From Bondarzewia mesenterica (lineage: Eukaryota; Basidiomycota; Agaricomycetes; Russulales; Bondarzewiaceae), in assembly GCA_004802705.1 (NCBI GenBank), contig SGPL01000060.1:1-64000 (forward strand): a stretch of DNA of 64,000 bases. Reading direction: 5' to 3'. The notes below the pieces were generated by a model, which made no database searches, was not told the DNA's origin, and was given only the letters and a program-made list of their open reading frames with translations. This document shows positions 23,297 through 35,530 of the stretch, in pieces. The translations under genes were made by a program, and so were the position numbers. Every line of letters begins with the position of its first letter. The stretch's first letter is position 1.

Positions 23297-23847
23297 TCCA
23301 CCTCCGTCTTTCTTATCCGTCCCAGTAATTACATACGATTCTCAGATGCTCTGTTTTCTTCTTTTGTTACATCATCGTTCCCAGTCGCGCTCCAATTGTG
23401 TTTCATTTTAGCCTGCCTGAAGCGTTGTTTTGTGTCATCTACCCACTGCAATAACCTTCTTTTCCTAAACATCCTCTGAGTTGCGTATTTCCCCCACGCA
23501 TCATCCCCTTGACTGCAATATCTTCTGCTGCGATACCGCCTTTGTTTTTTTCTTTTGGAGTCACTTCCTTGGTTTGGCGGCACCGTGGAACTTGACAGTG
23601 GGCTTGTAGAGCTTGACCATATTTCTTGCCATCACGTCAGACGAGTGACCAAGAGGCAGAAAATGTAGTGTAGCATCTTGGTAGCATCCATCTTTCTTGT
23701 TGCTGGACTTGTACAAGGGCAAAAGCATGTATTCTTCAATTTCGTGATTTGTCCGAGCATCTGAACAGGTCTGAAAGTGAATTTGAGAGGAGTCTGGCAT
23801 GCACAAACCATGTTCCACGACGCCACCCACGCGCAATTGGAACAGTC
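23297..23847. other. 3' region of importin alpha and LSM5 promoter
   Basis: A minus-strand frame of 91 codons ending at 23561 (C-terminal KLYKPTVKFHGAAKPRK) looks somewhat protein-like but matches no family I know. I do not call it a gene. Confidence 0.35.
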
Positions 23848-24375
23848 ATGGCGTCCCAAATCCTTCCACTAGGTATGTTCCTAGCCGAGCTATCAAGCGT
23901 CATGATCATTGCGCATTCAACACAAAAATCCAACGTACTTGCTTCACAGAACTCATCGATCGATGTATTGGCTCTCGCATATGGGTCGTGATGAAGAATG
24001 AGCGTGAGTTCACTGGGACTCTCCTCGGTTTTGATGATTTCGTCAGTGAGTGTGTTCAGAACAATCCAATTTACTTGACATACTTTCATTTGAGCAAATT
24101 CGCGCTGCCCCCACAGACATGGTCCTTGAGGATGTGACAGAATAGTGCGTGGTCCATCATCCGTGTCGTCTAAGTTAAACTCACGCGAGATGCTCATACA
24201 GCGAGACGACGCCCAAAGGGCGCAAAAAAACGAAGCTAGCACAGACGCTGCTCAATGGGAATAATATTTGCATGGTATTTTTTTTTTTCGTTTCGCACAT
24301 TGCGTTTGTGCAAGGAGGCGCTGACTTCGGTTTATGAAGTTGATCCCTGGTAGCGACGGGCCTGAGGATGCCTGA
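23848..24375 (+). CDS. LSM5: U6 snRNA-associated Sm-like protein LSm5
   Basis: LSm5 is part of the Lsm1-7 ring (mRNA decay) and the Lsm2-8 ring (U6 snRNA). Five exons join as MASQILPLE / LIDRCIGSRIWVVMKNEREF TGTLLGFDDFV / NMVLEDVTEY / ETTPKGRKKTKLAQTLLNGN NICM / LIPGSDGPEDA. The Sm1 motif (WVVMKNEREFTGTLLGFDDFVNMVL) and Sm2 motif (LLNGNNICMLIPG) are complete. The product is about 85 residues, normal for the family. Introns start GTATGT, GTGAGT, GTGCGT and GTATTT; the last begins with a long T run. No single open frame reveals this gene because its exons are short. Confidence 0.92.
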
Positions 24376-24814
24376 CGCCGTGAAAGCCTCCTATCTGTGG
24401 ACAAGTACCTTGGGTCCGTGATTGTTGTGTTGAACATGGATGAAGGCTCTCAGGCGTGATGTTGGTTGGGGTTCAGCGGTATTTCTGACTTTCTGCATGT
24501 TCACTGTGTCGTCGATTTTCTCCCAGCATTGTACAGTAAGAAAACCACGTTTGGGTGTTTGTCCATGCGTAGGAGCCCTTTTTCGACACAAATGAAGACC
24601 ATAATCTGTACTGATTTTTCAGGCTATATATATTATCAGATATTCGGCTACCCGAGCACCATTATACAGTGCATGGTAGGGATTAGACAGCCTTGCAAAT
24701 GCAAACACAATCACCGAGCTATGTGTGCGAAAAGGGTCCAGGTCCAGATCAAATGCCGAGAGGATGGTAAGTGGATGATGGGGTAATTTATTAAAAACTT
24801 AAATGACAGTGCTG

Positions 24815-24914
24815 GTTTTGCATCAGCGGTTCCGGTTCTGCATCAGCGGTTCCGGTTCTGCATCGGTGGTTTCGGTTTTGCATCAGCGGTTCCAGTTCTG
24901 CTTGATCGGTTCTG
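24815..24914. repeat. 20-bp minisatellite, five units
   Basis: Five head-to-tail units of GTTCTGCATCAGCGGTTCCG with a few changes each; the last is most diverged. Confidence 0.85.
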
Positions 24915-25144
24915 CGGTATGCACTCATGTTGGGGTGCGACTGACATATCAAATTTTCCATCGGATCTATGTGCATTCTAACCCGGTTTATTTACTTCTG
25001 CATGTGTGGTATAACAAATTTCCTTGTACCGTATTCATAGGAGGAGGGGAGTGGGGCAGGGGAGGGGTAAAAAAATTTTAAATTTTTTTTGACAATGAGC
25101 AAGAACAAATACAAGTATTCAAAAAAAAAATTCTCAAACCCATC

Positions 25145-26346
25145 TTATGAAAATCTCATCCCATCAAGGTACTTGGCCGCAAAAGCCCGATTGGCACTAA
25201 CAAGGGCTGCTGTGGGCTTCTTATAATACCTGAGTGAATTTGCCCATTGTGAGGCTGTCTTGATAGTGTTTGTTCCTCGCATAATGTCCTCAAAGTGATT
25301 CTTAAACCAGACCTCACAGAATGGCGACCAGTATCCACAGTCTAAGCCTGAATCCTGCCATGTTGAATGCTTTGGCCACCAAGAGGAGTGTGAGACCTGA
25401 TCCTCACGTTCTGAAGAAGAGCATATGAGGTCAGGGTGTTTGTCAAGATAAGAACAAAAATAATGAACCTGTATATACTTGATAGACACCACAAATGAGG
25501 TCAAGCTCATCCTCGGACAAGGCATCATCCCACAATGCTTGATCCCGAGGCCCCGAGGCCATGATATCCCCAGTCTCAAAAACACAGTCTGATGGCCCTG
25601 AAAGTGCAACTTCGAGGCCAAGGACTTGTGATGCAATCCACCACACAATCCCCCCCCTGCAGGAGTGCTGCACATGCACGTGGTCTTGTGAAGAAGTGAT
25701 TTTGTTGGGTCTCATATGCAGCATAATCTATCCTATTGGGCTTGTAACCAATTGGGCGACAACTGAGGCCCACATTGGCATTGGGGGTAAGGTGATGGAT
25801 GGGGAGAGGACTAGGTATGCATGTATTCAGTGACACACCAAACTTGAGAAGGCCATGTGTGATGATGGGAATGGAGGCCTTGGGATAGACTCTCACACAC
25901 CAAAGGACTGCTGCAGGATCTCGCACCATTAGCAGCCATGGGAGAGCACCATTCTCGCCATGCACTCCCAAAGTGCTTGACTCAATGGTGTAAAGGACAA
26001 GATTAGACAGCTGGTGTCGATGCACAGAAAGGGAGCCGAAATCAACAGGGTGCTCCAATGAGTTCCCAAGATCCCATAGGGCTTCTGGGATGTTGGGCAT
26101 GGCCTGGGTGATGGAGGTACAGAGGAGATGGTAAAAGTCAGCAATGGGGTCTTGGAGGTAGGGAGGGCATGGGCTCTCGGCATCCCCAAGCACCTTGCGA
26201 AGTGTGGTCCAGTCTGTCTTTGGGATTTGGGCACCACAAATGTCTGCAGAACTGTACCCTTTCCCAGTCCAAGCAAAACCATACCAAGAGGCGAGTATTG
26301 TGGGGAGGTCCACGAGGTCCGTGACCATATATCCGGCATCGTTCAA
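25145..26346 (-). CDS. Dispersed agaricomycete family protein, function unknown
   Basis: The protein resembles a multicopy hypothetical family common in agaricomycetes, with blocks such as DLPTILASWYGFAWTGKGYS, GALPWLLMVRDPAAVLW, a GYKPNRIDY segment, RPRACAALLQGG, IVWWIA, GPSDCVFETGD, LSEDELDLICGVYQVYTG, SWWPKHSTWQDSGLDCGYWS and NSLRYYKKPTAAL. An intron (GTATAC donor) separates VYTG from the last exon, and the stop is at 25145. A run of eight G near 25660 (C on the plus strand) shifts the frame after LLQGG; seven would keep it open. This is either a sequencing error or a young pseudogene. No catalytic motif is evident. The start at 26346 is a guess; coding similarity may extend upstream. Confidence 0.6.
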
Positions 26347-26788
26347 ATCCGGGCCCGGGCAACAGCGAGGCCATCAAAGTCATGGCTCAGTGCTACTTCA
26401 GACGACACTTGGATATGAGATAATAATGAGTTTCTGAAATCTGAGCACTCTGAAACGACATCCTTGACTGTCGTGACTCACTGAGAGCACTCTGATCGGT
26501 TTTGTACCTTATGCGTGGCGCGCTCAAGAAAGTGATAGGCAAATACGACGCCGCGCGGGCGCCAACCGAAACGCGCGTGTAAATTGGGGAGCGGGGGAGA
26601 AAGGGGGAGCCGAGAAAGCTGACCAGGGACCACGAGTAAACTCTGGTCTAAACAGTCTAAACACGAATTATCAGACTGTTGCAATTGCACCGATGGATAG
26701 CGATGGATGCGTTGTGCGGTCTATAAACTTGGTAAGAGGTGTCGTTCCATTCCCACGCTCCTCCTCAGTTCCTCGACACCAGTTCGAC

Positions 26789-27209
26789 ATGCCCGTCCGC
26801 CTCCGCCTGTCTTTACATGGCCCTACCAACAACCGCATTTTCCATCTCGTCGCCATAGATCTTCGAAAACGTCGCGATGCCAAACCCATAGAGACGCTAG
26901 GCATCTATGACCCTCGTCTGCGCCCTGGCCAGATGCAAAAGACGATGGAGTGGAGTGTTGATCGAATAAAGTACTGGTTGGAGACGGGAGGGGCTCTCCC
27001 AAGTAAAACTGTCGTGAGGTTGCTTGAACGGGTGAGCGATGTCTGACTTGATTGCGCTTGGTGGATCCTGATACGTTCGACTTGTTTTCTACTTCTAGGG
27101 AGGTATTATTCCTCCAAATTCCAAGTACCATCCGAAGGCTACTGGACCGAAAACGCCTGAAACTACATCATCGTCGTCTCCGGTGTCGCCACGGTCTTCG
27201 TCGTCGTAA
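26789..27209 (+). CDS. MRPS16: Mitochondrial small ribosomal subunit protein bS16m
   Basis: This is the mitochondrial homologue of bacterial ribosomal protein S16. Two exons (26789-27031 and 27099-27209) give 117 residues. MPVRLRLSLHGPTNNRIFHL then LRKRRDAKPIETLGIYDP are the S16 signature, followed by DRIKYWLETGGALPSKTVVR and GGIIPP. The C-terminus is a Ser/Pro tail (SSSSPVSPRSSSS). The ATG at 26789 is chosen because S16 starts directly with this motif. An upstream ATG at 26693 lies in a segment that looks like a leader or 5' UTR exon with a GTAAGA donor. Confidence 0.9.
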
Positions 27210-27472
27210 TGGAGAGCATGTGCGTCAGACGCGGTTGTCTGCCCAAATGCACTGAGTCTGAGTTGTGCGTTGCGCGAGAGAATACGTTAGATGCAGACGA
27301 GGATCGGGCCACGGAACTTGACAAGCATTAGAAAGGGATGTTAGGTGGGGTCATCGGGCATTACTCGAAGTATTGGTACATATTTCCCTTGCATAATTCA
27401 TGCCGCTAATGGTACAGATGAAGAACGCGTTACTTCGCTCTCGCCAAACCCCTCAGTTTCACGCTGAGATAG

Positions 27473-28334
27473 TCAACTATCCTTTTCCAATAACGCGACG
27501 ATATTGTCGTGACCTGCAATTCTTGTCAATTCTATGGCCTCAAATTCGTCGGGGTCCTAATGGGGGGCATCCTCAGCTTTTGGAGTTCACATCTAGAGCA
27601 ATTATCTCTTACCTTAATACCTTTGTCAGCCCCATTTGCCAGTAGATATTGGACGACATCATAGTTTCCTCTATCGCATGCTAAATGCAGTGGTGTATAG
27701 CCCTGCCCGGAACAAATCGACGGTCAGATGTGCATTCGAAAAACACCGCAGGCTACCCACGAATTCATCTTTCGCATTGATGTCAGCGTTTGAGTTAGCA
27801 TCTAAGAACGCGGAGAGTGCTTGAACATCGTTTTTAAGCACGAGGCCGTGCAATGTGCCCTCCTCGCCCTCTTCTTGCGTCGGGTGCGCGACTACGCTCA
27901 CAGATACGCCCATCCCAGTCCCACCGCCGTTTTGAGCACGTCCTAGCTCTTCATTACCAACGTCACCACTCCTGCCGTGCTCTTCGGAACATGTGCCCTC
28001 CTTCCAACCGAGGCTTCTTGCGATGCCTAGATATCTCTTCTCCGCATCGTCCAGACGACCGCCGTACTCCTTACTCACTTGAGTCCACGCATCCCATTTC
28101 GCTCGCCCCGTCATATCAAAAAATGAAGGACGCGGTGTGTTAGGCGAGGGTGACACAGTGAGCATTTTGAAGAGGCCATAGAGCTGTGTATTCTTGTCAG
28201 GAATGCAGACGACTCAGATGGCAATAGAGGTTCAGGACCTCCAATTTCACTGTGTTGGAAACATGCGATGACACTGCAGTAGACAGATAGGACGCTGCAT
28301 TGTGGAATGCAGGCGATGGTGTGTATGAGGGCAT
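27473..28334 (-). CDS. Acyl-CoA-binding domain protein with ankyrin repeat (ACBD6-like)
   Basis: Exons (minus) 28334-28239, 28183-27761, 27702-27613 and 27556-27473 give 230 residues. The acyl-CoA-binding domain is split over the first two exons: FHNAASYLSTAVSSHVSNTV KLE, then LYGLFKMLTVSPSPNTPRPS, FFDMTGRAKWDAW and EKRYLGIARSLGW. A low-complexity linker leads to an ankyrin repeat (DINAKDEFGYTPLHLACDRG NYDVVQYLLANGA) and a second partial one ending VALLEKDS. The first intron has an unusual GTCCTG donor and the second GTGGGT; both are needed to restore the family alignment. It likely binds long-chain acyl-CoA in the cytosol. Its start lies about 100 bp downstream of the LSC1 stop on the same strand. 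Confidence 0.88.
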
Positions 28335-28437
28335 CGTCAATATGAAGACGAGTTGACCTCGGTACAGCAAAGGGTACAGAGTTCACACGTGCTATTATGT
28401 AAACATCTCAATAAGCCACGGCAAGTAAGGGTATTAT

Positions 28438-29887
28438 TTATGCAAAACCAGCAGCTTGCATGGCCTGTGATACGACGAATTGAACAAACAATTTTGTAGG
28501 TACTCAATGATTGCATACCTTGAGTAGCTCGGAGCCGATTTTCGCTGGGCTATTCGTCACGATGACACCAGCCGCCTCAAGGGCAGCGACCTTGTCCGAA
28601 GCGGCACCTGCAGGCGTAAACACGTAAGAAAGCTTCCGATAGACCCACAAGAAATTAAGCACCTCTTCCGCCGGAAATGATGGCGCCCGCGTGGCCCATG
28701 CGACGACCAGGGGGTGCGGTCCGTCCAGCGATGAAGCCAATAACAGGTTTTGGCTTCGCGCGGGTGAGATTGTACTTCCGCAGGTACTCCGCAGCTTCCT
28801 CCTCCATCGAACCACCAATCTCACCAATGATGACAATGCCTACACAGGTGACATAGTGAGGACGGTGAAGAAAGCGGAGATAAAGAAGGGCGCATGAACC
28901 TTCGGTGTTATCGTCCTCAAGGAAAACCTTGATCACGTCGACGTGTTGCGTACCCGGGAAGGGGTCCCCACCAATACCAACGCAAAGGGTCTGGCCGAGA
29001 CCAACATCGGTGGTTTGCGCGACGGCCTCGTACGTCAGAGTACCAGAGCGGGACACAATACCTGCAAGCACCGCGCTAAATCCGTCTTTTCATGTGATAT
29101 CAGAATGGCGGCTCACCGATATTTCCAGGCTTGTGAATATGGCCTGGCTGTATACCCATCTTGCACCCAAGAGGATTGATGATACCAGGGCAGTTAGGAC
29201 CAATGAGGCGCGACTTTGACTGGCTCTTCAACGCACTGACAACCTGAATAATTTTCAATTTGATGAGTATCATCGTTAGAATAAAACGTGCGACCCTACG
29301 TACGCGGATTTCATCTGCCTGGGGGATGCCCTCGGTGATGCAGACAATAAGACCAATTTCGTTCTCAATGGCTTCAATGATAGCGTCGGCAGCAGTAGGA
29401 GGAGGGACATATAGGACAGTCGCGTCAGGCTGAGTCTCGCGGACAGCCTGGGACATTCGCAGTGGTTGAGATACTTATCTGTACACAGATCAGTGTGGAG
29501 AACGCACCTCCTTTACAGTGCCAAAGATGGGAAGGCCCAGGTGGACCTGACCAGCTTTCTTGGGCGAAACACCCCCGACCATCTTCGTCCCATACGCTAT
29601 CGCTTCCTTTACGTGGAAGGTTCCCTGCAAGTGCACAGCTCGATTAAACCATTTTAGACAGAAAATCGAGCTCTGTCTTACAGTCTTTCCTGTCATGCCT
29701 TGGCAGAGGACCCTGGTATTCTTATTGATGAGTATATTCCGAACAGTGTCTTCATAACTTTTCCTTGCGGCAGATGATGAAAATGTCCGGCGTCCAGCTG
29801 TAGGGCGTGTCAACTACCGGAAAGTCCACAAACCGGCAGAAAAAACATACCGCTGGCAGCCAGCGAGTGACCGACACGAGAGAGCAT
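28438..29887 (-). CDS. LSC1: Succinyl-CoA ligase alpha subunit, mitochondrial
   Basis: This subunit of the TCA-cycle enzyme converts succinyl-CoA to succinate with ATP or GTP formation. Exon 1 encodes [12 protein letters not shown], a mitochondrial leader continued by [20 protein letters not shown]. Then come [13 protein letters not shown], a [20 protein letters not shown] block, the CoA-binding region ([25 protein letters not shown]), [41 protein letters not shown], and the active-site phosphohistidine segment [14 protein letters not shown]. The last exon encodes AMQAAGFA (stop 28438). About seven introns interrupt it. Length and motifs are normal. Confidence 0.93.
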
Positions 29888-30118
29888 TTGAAGAAAGAGG
29901 GAGTAACAAAGTGGTGAAAAGTCAACGCGAGCCCTCAACAATCTTACTTACGCACATCTTCCTTAAAAGCTAAGTTGATTTACGTAATTCCGGATTATGG
30001 GTGCCGTCGGAGCGCTTCTCAGCTGACAACGAAATGATAAAAGTGTAATACTACATCGTTTGGAGGTATGTTAAAAAGTAGTCGGTGGAGTGGATACAGT
30101 CTTTTTTTTTCTTCAAGT

Positions 30119-33100
30119 TCAACGATCCAACGCCGCCAATCTTCGCCTATCTCTGGCTTTGCGAGACGTTCGATCAAGTCCCAAGATAGCATATTTGACC
30201 TTGTCATATTGACCGGCATCGATAGCACTGAGAATCTGCGCATCAGTCTCCACGCAGAAACAGCCGTATTAACTACTTACGCTTTTAGATCGGTCAAGAA
30301 GCGGGCTTTTGCCTCGTCAGGTGCACTGCTGACGGGAAGCCGCTGCAACACAGGTGGCACCCATGATAGAACCTGCGTCGGCCATAGCCCCGAGAGAACA
30401 CGGAATATCGTGATTATGGAAGAAGAAGTCTCCTCTGGGAAATCTCCGACCAGTCCGGTCAACAGCAATCCAATGAGCTCGAAGCCTTCTTTCTCCACCA
30501 CTTGTCGAATGGCAGCCGCATAGATAGGGAACTTGGGTGGCAACGGTGTCGTGGCAGTTGGGGAGAGGCAGTCGTGAGTGAGGATTATTCGTATGAGATC
30601 TAGGGAGGCGAAAATGATATCAGACTGTATGAGAGTGAGGGCCGCCAGCGCAACCCGGAAAGCTATTGGGAATGCCGAAGACTGGAAGAAGAGATCAGGA
30701 GAGTAGTCGACCATCTGTAACAGCATTCGTAGATAATCCTCGAGCACTGTATAAGATATTGGATCAAAAACAAGCATAAATTTATCAGAAAAGACCTACC
30801 ATCCGGAATCGCTGCCGGCCCCTTCTCCTGCAACATCGAAACCAATTTATCCGTAGACCGTTCATACACCCCTTTGAACCCACTGCGCAAAATTGGATCT
30901 TCCTCGTGTCCAAACCGGCCCAGTATCTTCCCTGCTATCCAGAGATAACTAGACACCCCTGTGACTTCAAATGCGGACGCCATCCTTGCGAGCACTGCGG
31001 GAGCTACAGCTAGTGCCGACGCCCCGAACAAGGTCAAACCATGACGGAGTACCCGCGTGACGTGCTCTGAGCTCTCGTAGTCTGAACCATACTTCGCAAT
31101 GAATGCATCAAAGACACTCCATGCCTCCTGGCATGTGTTTTGACAAAACGATGGCAGTTCGTCGCCAAAACTGCCAACAACGTGTAGCATAACCTCCAGA
31201 TTGGCCAAACCATCTAGAACTCGCTCAGCAGACATCAACGAGTAATTCTAACATGGACTTACCTCCAACGTCTCGTAAGTCTTGTTTTGTCGCAACTGTG
31301 GATTTCACCGTTACTGTGTGAACAGATTCTAAAATACTGAGAGCGAAAGTGCGAAGTGACTGTGCAGCCTGCTCCATAGGCATTGCAGAGATGACATAGG
31401 CAATCGCTTCATACACCAAGACTTTATCATCTTGAGTAAGTTTCGACCCCATAGTGCCGACGAAGGCATGCAGCTGAGGGAGGAATGAGACCAAACGCTA
31501 AGAAGAAAAGTCAGTACCGCAACGTAATGATTCAGTGAGAGACGTAAAGAACATACCTGTCTGCAGTCTTGGCATAAGTATTTCAACGCCTGTCCAGCGG
31601 CGCCGCATACTTCAGGGTCAGAAACTCCAAACCCTGACGATATGTATTCCAGTGCAGCGGGAATATGATCCGGATGCAGACTAATCCACTCCGTATAGCG
31701 AGAGATGATGAGAAGAGCGGCATAGCGGATGCGGGGATGCTGCGGTAGTGTGGGGATGAGATCCATGATCCTCGGCACAGCTACTTCGTCTAAGGGATCG
31801 ACCTCCGCACCCATGGACCGCATTGAAAACAGAGGTGCCTCAATCTCCTGCCAAGTTGCATTCGAACCATGACTCAAGGATGCAGTGATCATATTGAATG
31901 CAGTCATTAGGCATGGCTCAGTTCCGAGAACATAACAGCAATCCTTCAGTGTGTCGCCCATGACATGCCTGAACGACCGGAAATTATCGAGTTCTTGGCC
32001 CGTCAGGGTGGATGAATCGGCCGGAAAATGGAGATGATGAATGACAATCGCCAGCAAAGATTTATATGCATCGTTAAACAGAGGCGGGACGGACGACTTT
32101 TTGCCAATACTTTGCGCGAGTCGCATCCAGAAAGGGAATGTGATTGGCACGATGTCCAAGTCCGCATACGCAGAACATTCGCCAATAGCCTCGACGATAG
32201 GGAAGAAAGTTTCGGTGTGCTGGAGAAGGAGAAGGCGGTATGTCTCCCCAGCCTCGGTAAAGATTCGTGCGTATCCTCTAGTCTTCTCCGGGTCGTCCTT
32301 TGCGGCGGCGAGATCTGGTCTCAGCGCGATGACCCTGGGCACGATGCGTTCGATGACTGGCATATTATCATCGATTTCTTGAGTTTCGTGTATGACATCA
32401 CAGACGACGTCGACAGCTGTATCAAACAGCTGTTCTGATGCCAATGCGTCAAAGCAAAAGTCGAACAGAGGCGTCTCGGCCAAGGCCGCGGCTGTGATCT
32501 CGCCAGCAACAAGCCAACTTCTAAGACAATTGAAAACCTGAGCTTGAACAGCAAGCGTAACACCTTCGAACCAACATCAGCTGGGCGTGATCCAACATGT
32601 CGTCAAAGAAGCAGCTCACCGGATGCCTGAATGTACATCGACAATAAACTGAGAACTCTCTCTGCATTGGCAGTCAATAATACTTGCGCCCTCTCCCTAT
32701 ATTCCTGGTCCTGGGGTGAAAGATGAGAGAAAAAATTATTCATGAAAGGCTGATGCTTACTGTCACAGGAATTTTGGTGTTCGTGCAGAGTTCTTCTGGA
32801 AGTACAGTCAGAAACTGTAGCAAAACGGGGACAGTAGCAGGATTCTGTCCAAAGGAGTCGATCAAGCTGGGAATGGCGTTATCCCAAGAAGGAAGCTGCA
32901 GAGCGAGTCCAGAGAGCGCCAAACACAACTGCACGGTGATTGTCCGCGGGCCAGCCTGGTAATGGTCCAAAGCAGCAACGAGCGTATCGCGGAGAGAAAG
33001 CAAATTAGCTGCATTTACTTGATGTAGATCATAGGTAACCTGACCAGAAAACAGTCTGATTAGCAAGTCGTGAGGACTGATGAGAAGAAATATGCACCTT

Positions 33101-33369
33101 GGACCTGAACGTTTGCGCTGCAAATAGCTTTGCAGCCGCTGGCGCTTCAAGAGAGCGCAACAGTATATTGCATGTCGACCATGCCTCAGGCTAAGACAGC
33201 GAATGGTTGGGACGGTTAGAGGTCGCGGTCGAAGACGGGCCATAGGCGAAAGGGTATTTACAGAGTGCTGAAAATCTTGTAGCCATGCATTGGCCTTCTC
33301 CAAAGAAGCTTTGTCTGGTGCACGGCTGAACACGTCGAGAGCAGATAGAAGGGCCTGGATATCAGCCAT
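30119..33369 (-). CDS. MTR10: Importin-beta family nuclear import receptor (MTR10 / transportin-3)
   Basis: Mtr10/TNPO3 imports SR-type RNA-binding proteins. The start MADIQALLSALDVFSRAPDK is followed by a typical importin-beta N-terminal repeat (ANAWLQDFQHSVEAWSTC, AAKLFAAQTFRSKVTYDL) across introns. The middle is a long HEAT-repeat region (FPFWMRLAQSIGKK, FRSFRHVMGDTLKDCCYVLG, RYAALLIISRYTEWISLHPD, AGQALKYLCQDCRQ, FVGTMGSKLTQDDKVLVYEA IAYVISAMPMEQA). The last exon encodes ILSAIDAGQYDKVKYAIL and ends at 30119. Estimated length is about 930 residues, normal for the family. Introns are short with GT-AG borders. Confidence 0.88.
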
Positions 33370-33798
33370 GATGTGTCGTTATATGTACAGAACTTGAGAC
33401 AAGAATTTGGATCAGGCGAGGAGGCAGATTCAGCGAAGTTCCGAAATAGGAAGATGGGGTGGCGCAAAAGCCGTGGTATCATATATTTGTCATCAAAAAT
33501 CCGTCGTGGATTCAACGACGAGCCGTAACAAACTCCAACTAAAACAAAACAGAGGTAGTCATACTAAGTAAAGCGGGGAACACCGCCAGGATATCCATGT
33601 AAACGAGTGTGAGAAGTGTTCTGACGCACTAAAATGGAAGAGAGCAGGGCATTGCCCCTCATACAGAAGTAGGGAATGTACGATACCGGAGACTAAACCG
33701 AGAGCAGGGGAAAACAAACGACGTCGCTATACTATGTATAAGCGCGGGCAAAACACTCAAGAAAAATAGGTTTTTAGGAATAGAGGTCCGTGAAAATA

Positions 33799-35530
33799 TT
33801 AAGTGCGAAGGAAACCCTTCCTTGACTTCTGCTGTTACACAAGTCAGCACGCAACGAACGCGATGTATATAAACAAGTATAACTTACGGTGGGCTTCTCG
33901 GGAGTCAAAGGCCTGCCGCTCTCGATTTTCCGCTTCTTCTCCTCGAGATCTGCCCGCTGCTTGTCCAAAGCGTCCTTCATCTCCCGATGTCTCGCGTAAA
34001 GCTCTTCCTCGGACTGCTTGAGCTTGGCCTCCTTTTCCTGCACCTTTTGTTGGAAGACCATCTTCATTTCGGCCTCCATCTTCGCGAGCTTGGCCTCGTG
34101 TAGGACACGCTCCTCCTGCATGCGCAACGCAGGGCTGGAGATAAAGTGGAGCGAGATGTAAGAACGTCACCATTGCAGAAGTGAAATTACGTACTTGACT
34201 TCCTTGAAAACGCTGGAGTCCTGTGCAACACCCATGCTGAGAAGCTTCTCCGTTCGCCAATTCTCGTAAAGGACGTCGTTGGTATATTCCCTCAACTCCT
34301 CCATGTACGTCCGAACAAGCATCTGGCGAAGCTTCACGAAGTCGCAGTGCTCTTCGTTGTCGACTTCGATGACACCCCATGGGTATGAACGCCCACGGAC
34401 AGTGCGGCCATCAGGTGTGTCGACAGCCTTGTCAGAACCTACAATGGCAAACGGAATCTTGCCGGCAATCTCCTCCGCTTCCGCGATAGTTTCCTCGTCC
34501 TCGTTCTCATAGGTTGGAGCCTGGAAAATGTGGATATTGTGATAGGCGATGTCCGCCAAAATCTTGAACATTCGCTGAGGTGACTACACACATTCGCTAT
34601 AGATATTTTGAGAGCACTTACCCGAGATTTGAACTCGGCAATCTCCTCGTCCGTGAGGGTATCAGCCTTAGCAATGACAGGGATGAGGTTGACCTTGGTG
34701 TGCAGCCGGCGCATGAACTCAATATCAAGAGGTTTCAAACTGGCAGATTATCAAAAGACATTACGCGTGGTACCTGAATGGAAGACTTACGAGTGACCTG
34801 TCGGTTGGATGAAATAAAGGCAAGCATGAACTCGGTTGTCGACTATTTTGAGTCGGTTGACGCGGTTTTCCTGTTCCAAATAAGAGTCAAACCGGGACTC
34901 AATGTTCTCCACTATTGGCTTCCAACTGAGGTGAAGTTATGTATCAGCACCCGTTATCGACCACGGCGCTAGATCACTTACCTGTCGTCGTTGTTGACAA
35001 AATCACCAAATCCAGGAGTGTCAACAACAGTGAGACGAAGTCGAACCCCGTTCTCCTCAATATCTGCGATTATATCCATCTAAGCCCCAATTAGATGACT
35101 GCAGAAGAATAGTGTTACCAGCGCTAATACTCTCAATGGCTACAGTCTGCGGGCGTTCAGCATTGGGAGGCAGCGGAACCTTGGAAGGGTAGAGAGGAGT
35201 GTCAAATAACGTGTTAATGAGAGTAGACTTTCCCAAGCCGGATTCGCCTTGAGAATATGATGTCTCAACACGTATGTCACTAAAAGCATGCGAGTCGAGA
35301 GTACACGTACCAACGACCATGGCAGTGAACTGGAAGCCCTTCCTCACACTCTTCCGGTGAACTTGGTTCGGAAGATTGGCAAAACCAACGTAGCCCATGA
35401 GCTTCTTGCGAATAATGGGGTTGATGCCGCCGTTGCTGTTGGGAGGGAGGGAGGCAGTCGAACCGTTGGCGGCGCCATTTGGCGAAGGAGAAAGGTCGCC
35501 GTTACGAGTGGAGGGGTACGAGTCCGTCAT
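33799..35530 (-). CDS. CDC3: Septin, CDC3 class
   Basis: Septins are GTP-binding filament proteins at the bud neck, septum and hyphal cortex. The start [18 protein letters not shown] is followed by [20 protein letters not shown], the septin polybasic region. The P-loop GESGLGKST is split by an intron after MVVG. The G3 motif DTPGFGD, G4 motif AKAD and the septin unique element ([18 protein letters not shown]) are all present. A C-terminal coiled coil ([20 protein letters not shown] and onward) supports the Cdc3/Cdc12 class, and the N-terminal motif fits Cdc3. The last small exon encodes [10 protein letters not shown] and stops at 33799. An intron probably lies in the 5' UTR upstream of 35530. 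Confidence 0.9.

Noticed and set aside
23561..23836. 91-codon minus frame ending KFHGAAKPRK
   Set aside because: Looks mildly protein-like but matches no family known to me, lies in the importin alpha 3' region and has no clear splice support.
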